Part shown: piece after piece, positions 62,449 to 64,000 of the stretch
How the letters are laid out: each line of letters begins with the position of its first letter
Position numbering within the stretch: the stretch's first letter is position 1
Assembly (NCBI GenBank): GCA_037447655.1
Contig: JBBHKE010002172.1
Span: 147,209 to 211,208, forward strand
Length of the DNA: 64,000 bases
Direction of reading: 5' to 3'
Source of the DNA: Zygnema cylindricum
Lineage: Eukaryota; Streptophyta; Zygnematophyceae; Zygnematales; Zygnemataceae
Program-made: the position numbers and the translations under genes
The notes under the pieces: model-generated
The model's input: only the letters and a program-made list of their open reading frames with translations
Database searches by the model: none
Told to the model about the DNA's origin: nothing

Positions 62449-62659
62449 CACCGTGAATCGCTATTAGTGTAAATGGTTTTGCCGCTTTAAACATTTTTTT
62501 TCCGTACACGTTTGTCCGATTTAACACCCGACGGCTGCGATTGAAAGGTAACATTCTCGCCTTCCGATTGGCGGTTTCAAATTGAAAATCCAACTATTTT
62601 GTACGGATAAAAAATATTTTAAGTGGCGAAAAAATTATAAACACTAATAGCGATACACG
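62449..62659. mobile_element. Family A MITE copy A5
   Basis: The left end CACCGTGAATCGCTATTAGTG follows TA. The right end CTAATAGCGATACACG is shortened by a few bases, then TA. The interior is collinear with A3 and A4. Confidence 0.82.
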
Positions 62660-63650
62660 TACGCCATACAGCTAAAGAATACGTCATACAGCAGAACTGC
62701 AGAAACGAACAGACCATACAGCGGTACTGCAGTACGGTGCAGTACTGCAGTTTTGCGGTTTACCTTCTGCATAGTTTTACTTTTACTTCATCATTGTTTT
62801 CTTCTTGTACTTTTTTGGTTTTACATGCGAACTCAAAATTATTGTAAAATTGTTCAGTTTTTAAATTTTTGCAATGCAATGTACTGGTTCAATTTTTGGC
62901 TAATGCTCAGTTTTGCGCTATCCTGAAAGGAAACAGGTTAACTAAAGTTGCGGAAAGTACTGCAGCTCCTACACTAATGAAACCCTCGATTAAACATAAA
63001 TGTACCAATTATACATCACACAGTGCAATAAACTACACAAATTTGACAAAGTGGACATTACTACCTTGGTAAAATGAAAGAAGATAGTCTCACAACACTT
63101 CAGTTACCTATCCGTGAACTATTAAAAATCAACTTTTCAATGATCACGATCCACAACAAAGTTGCAGTGTTGAAGGAGGGCGGTGTCTTAATGCTTTCTT
63201 CCAATTTCGGCAATACTGACAACAGTAAGTTGTCTTCAATAAATACAGCTTATCCATCACCTATTTGCCATTTGAATCTCCAACAAATGCTTCACATAAA
63301 ACATTACACATAAAACTTTGTTGCCTTTTCATCTTCTAGGAATAACCACCACTGAAAGAAACACACACATCTTGATGTCATAACACTAGGACTTCTAGGC
63401 AACAAAACCTATTTTACACCTTTTCTGCGTTTCACACGGCAAAAAATGCATTTTTTTTGGTCCACACTTTCAAAGACTTCCATAAGCTCAGAGAGTCCCA
63501 CATCCGGAACCTTGTTGATGCATTATGACAATTTGTCAACAATCCACACCTTACTATGTTTTAATCATGCTTTCTTCATAAAATCTTATTATAGGCTATT
63601 ATGTTTTCCCTAAGCATTTCCACACACATTAACAATATACATGTGAATCC

Positions 63651-63682
<32 letters not shown>

Positions 63683-64000
63683 AAAAACCGAGAAAAAAAA
63701 AGAAAAACTGAGAAAAAAACTAAGAAATCAAATTCTTGAATTCCTTCTCATAGCATCACCCAACCGTTTCCTGCTCCAAAAAAATCAATATTAAACAAAA
63801 ATTGTTGTAACATTCAGTTTCTTGAGTAGACATAATAACTCAAAAATAAAAAACACGTATCTTCTACTCATGCGTAAAAAAACGACAGATTCTGTCTAAA
63901 CTGTTTTCTTACAAAACTGAAAACTGTTCTCAAATTCCTCTTTTCAAATTGAGAACTTGCCTCGTAAGAGTGTCTAGTACCCGAAATACTCTTTACCTAT
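62660..64000. other. AT-rich right flank, no gene recognised
   Basis: Contains repeated CAGTACTGCAG words at about 62720-62760 and an AAC trinucleotide array at 63651-63681. The open frame at plus 63074-63313 has no features I recognise. Confidence 0.5.

Noticed and set aside
63651-63681. AAC repeat considered as a CRISPR-like or coding repeat
   Set aside because: Simple trinucleotide microsatellite without spacers; no CRISPR array is present anywhere in the window.

Overview
This is a nuclear eukaryotic window, AT-rich, repeat-rich and sparse in genes. I recognise five spliced protein-coding genes, and all five lie on the minus strand. They have clean GT-AG introns whose phases I followed codon by codon. 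They are a plant-type molybdenum-cofactor-sulfurase-like PLP protein (1839-10628, 3' end missing), a fungal/algal-type translation elongation factor 3 (18418-24527), a TRAF7-like RING / TRAF-zinc-finger / coiled-coil / WD40 protein (32114-37563), an LC8 dynein light chain (40028-42314) and a KH-domain protein (52264-54069). The first gene belongs to a subfamily known from land plants (Arabidopsis At2g23520-like). eEF3 is not known from flowering plants but occurs in fungi and several algal lineages. A green-lineage organism outside the flowering plants, most plausibly a streptophyte (charophyte) alga, fits both. That is an inference; no marker gene settles it.

Layout. 1-10.6 kb: sulfurase-like gene with several very short exons, whose introns begin with long homopurine/homopyrimidine tracts. 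10.6-18.4 kb: intergenic, with small inverted-repeat elements. 18.4-24.5 kb: eEF3. 24.5-32.1 kb: a chain of Tourist-like (TWA target site) elements. 32.1-37.6 kb: TRAF7-like gene. 40.0-42.3 kb: LC8 gene with two small transposons inside one intron. 42.5-52.2 kb: a dense nest of non-autonomous DNA elements, a tRNA-like sequence and a Ty1/copia gag fragment cut by a 10-N gap. 52.3-54.1 kb: KH gene. 54.4-62.7 kb: a second dense nest in which insertion order can be read from target-site duplications and empty-site relatives.

The genes do not form a pathway; they are ordinary neighbours in a large repetitive genome. The most novel content is the set of transposon families named here A, B, C, D, F, G and H. 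Family B is hAT-like, with perfect 8-bp target duplications at three of its four copies. Families C and H are Tourist-like with 3-bp TAA/TTA duplications. Family D is a foldback / Mutator-like element with inverted repeats of more than 400 bp. One locus is a three-layer nest, D2[C3[D1]]. I found no transposase gene, no CRISPR array and no rRNA gene. All family names, homologies and junctions come from reading the sequence, without database searches.
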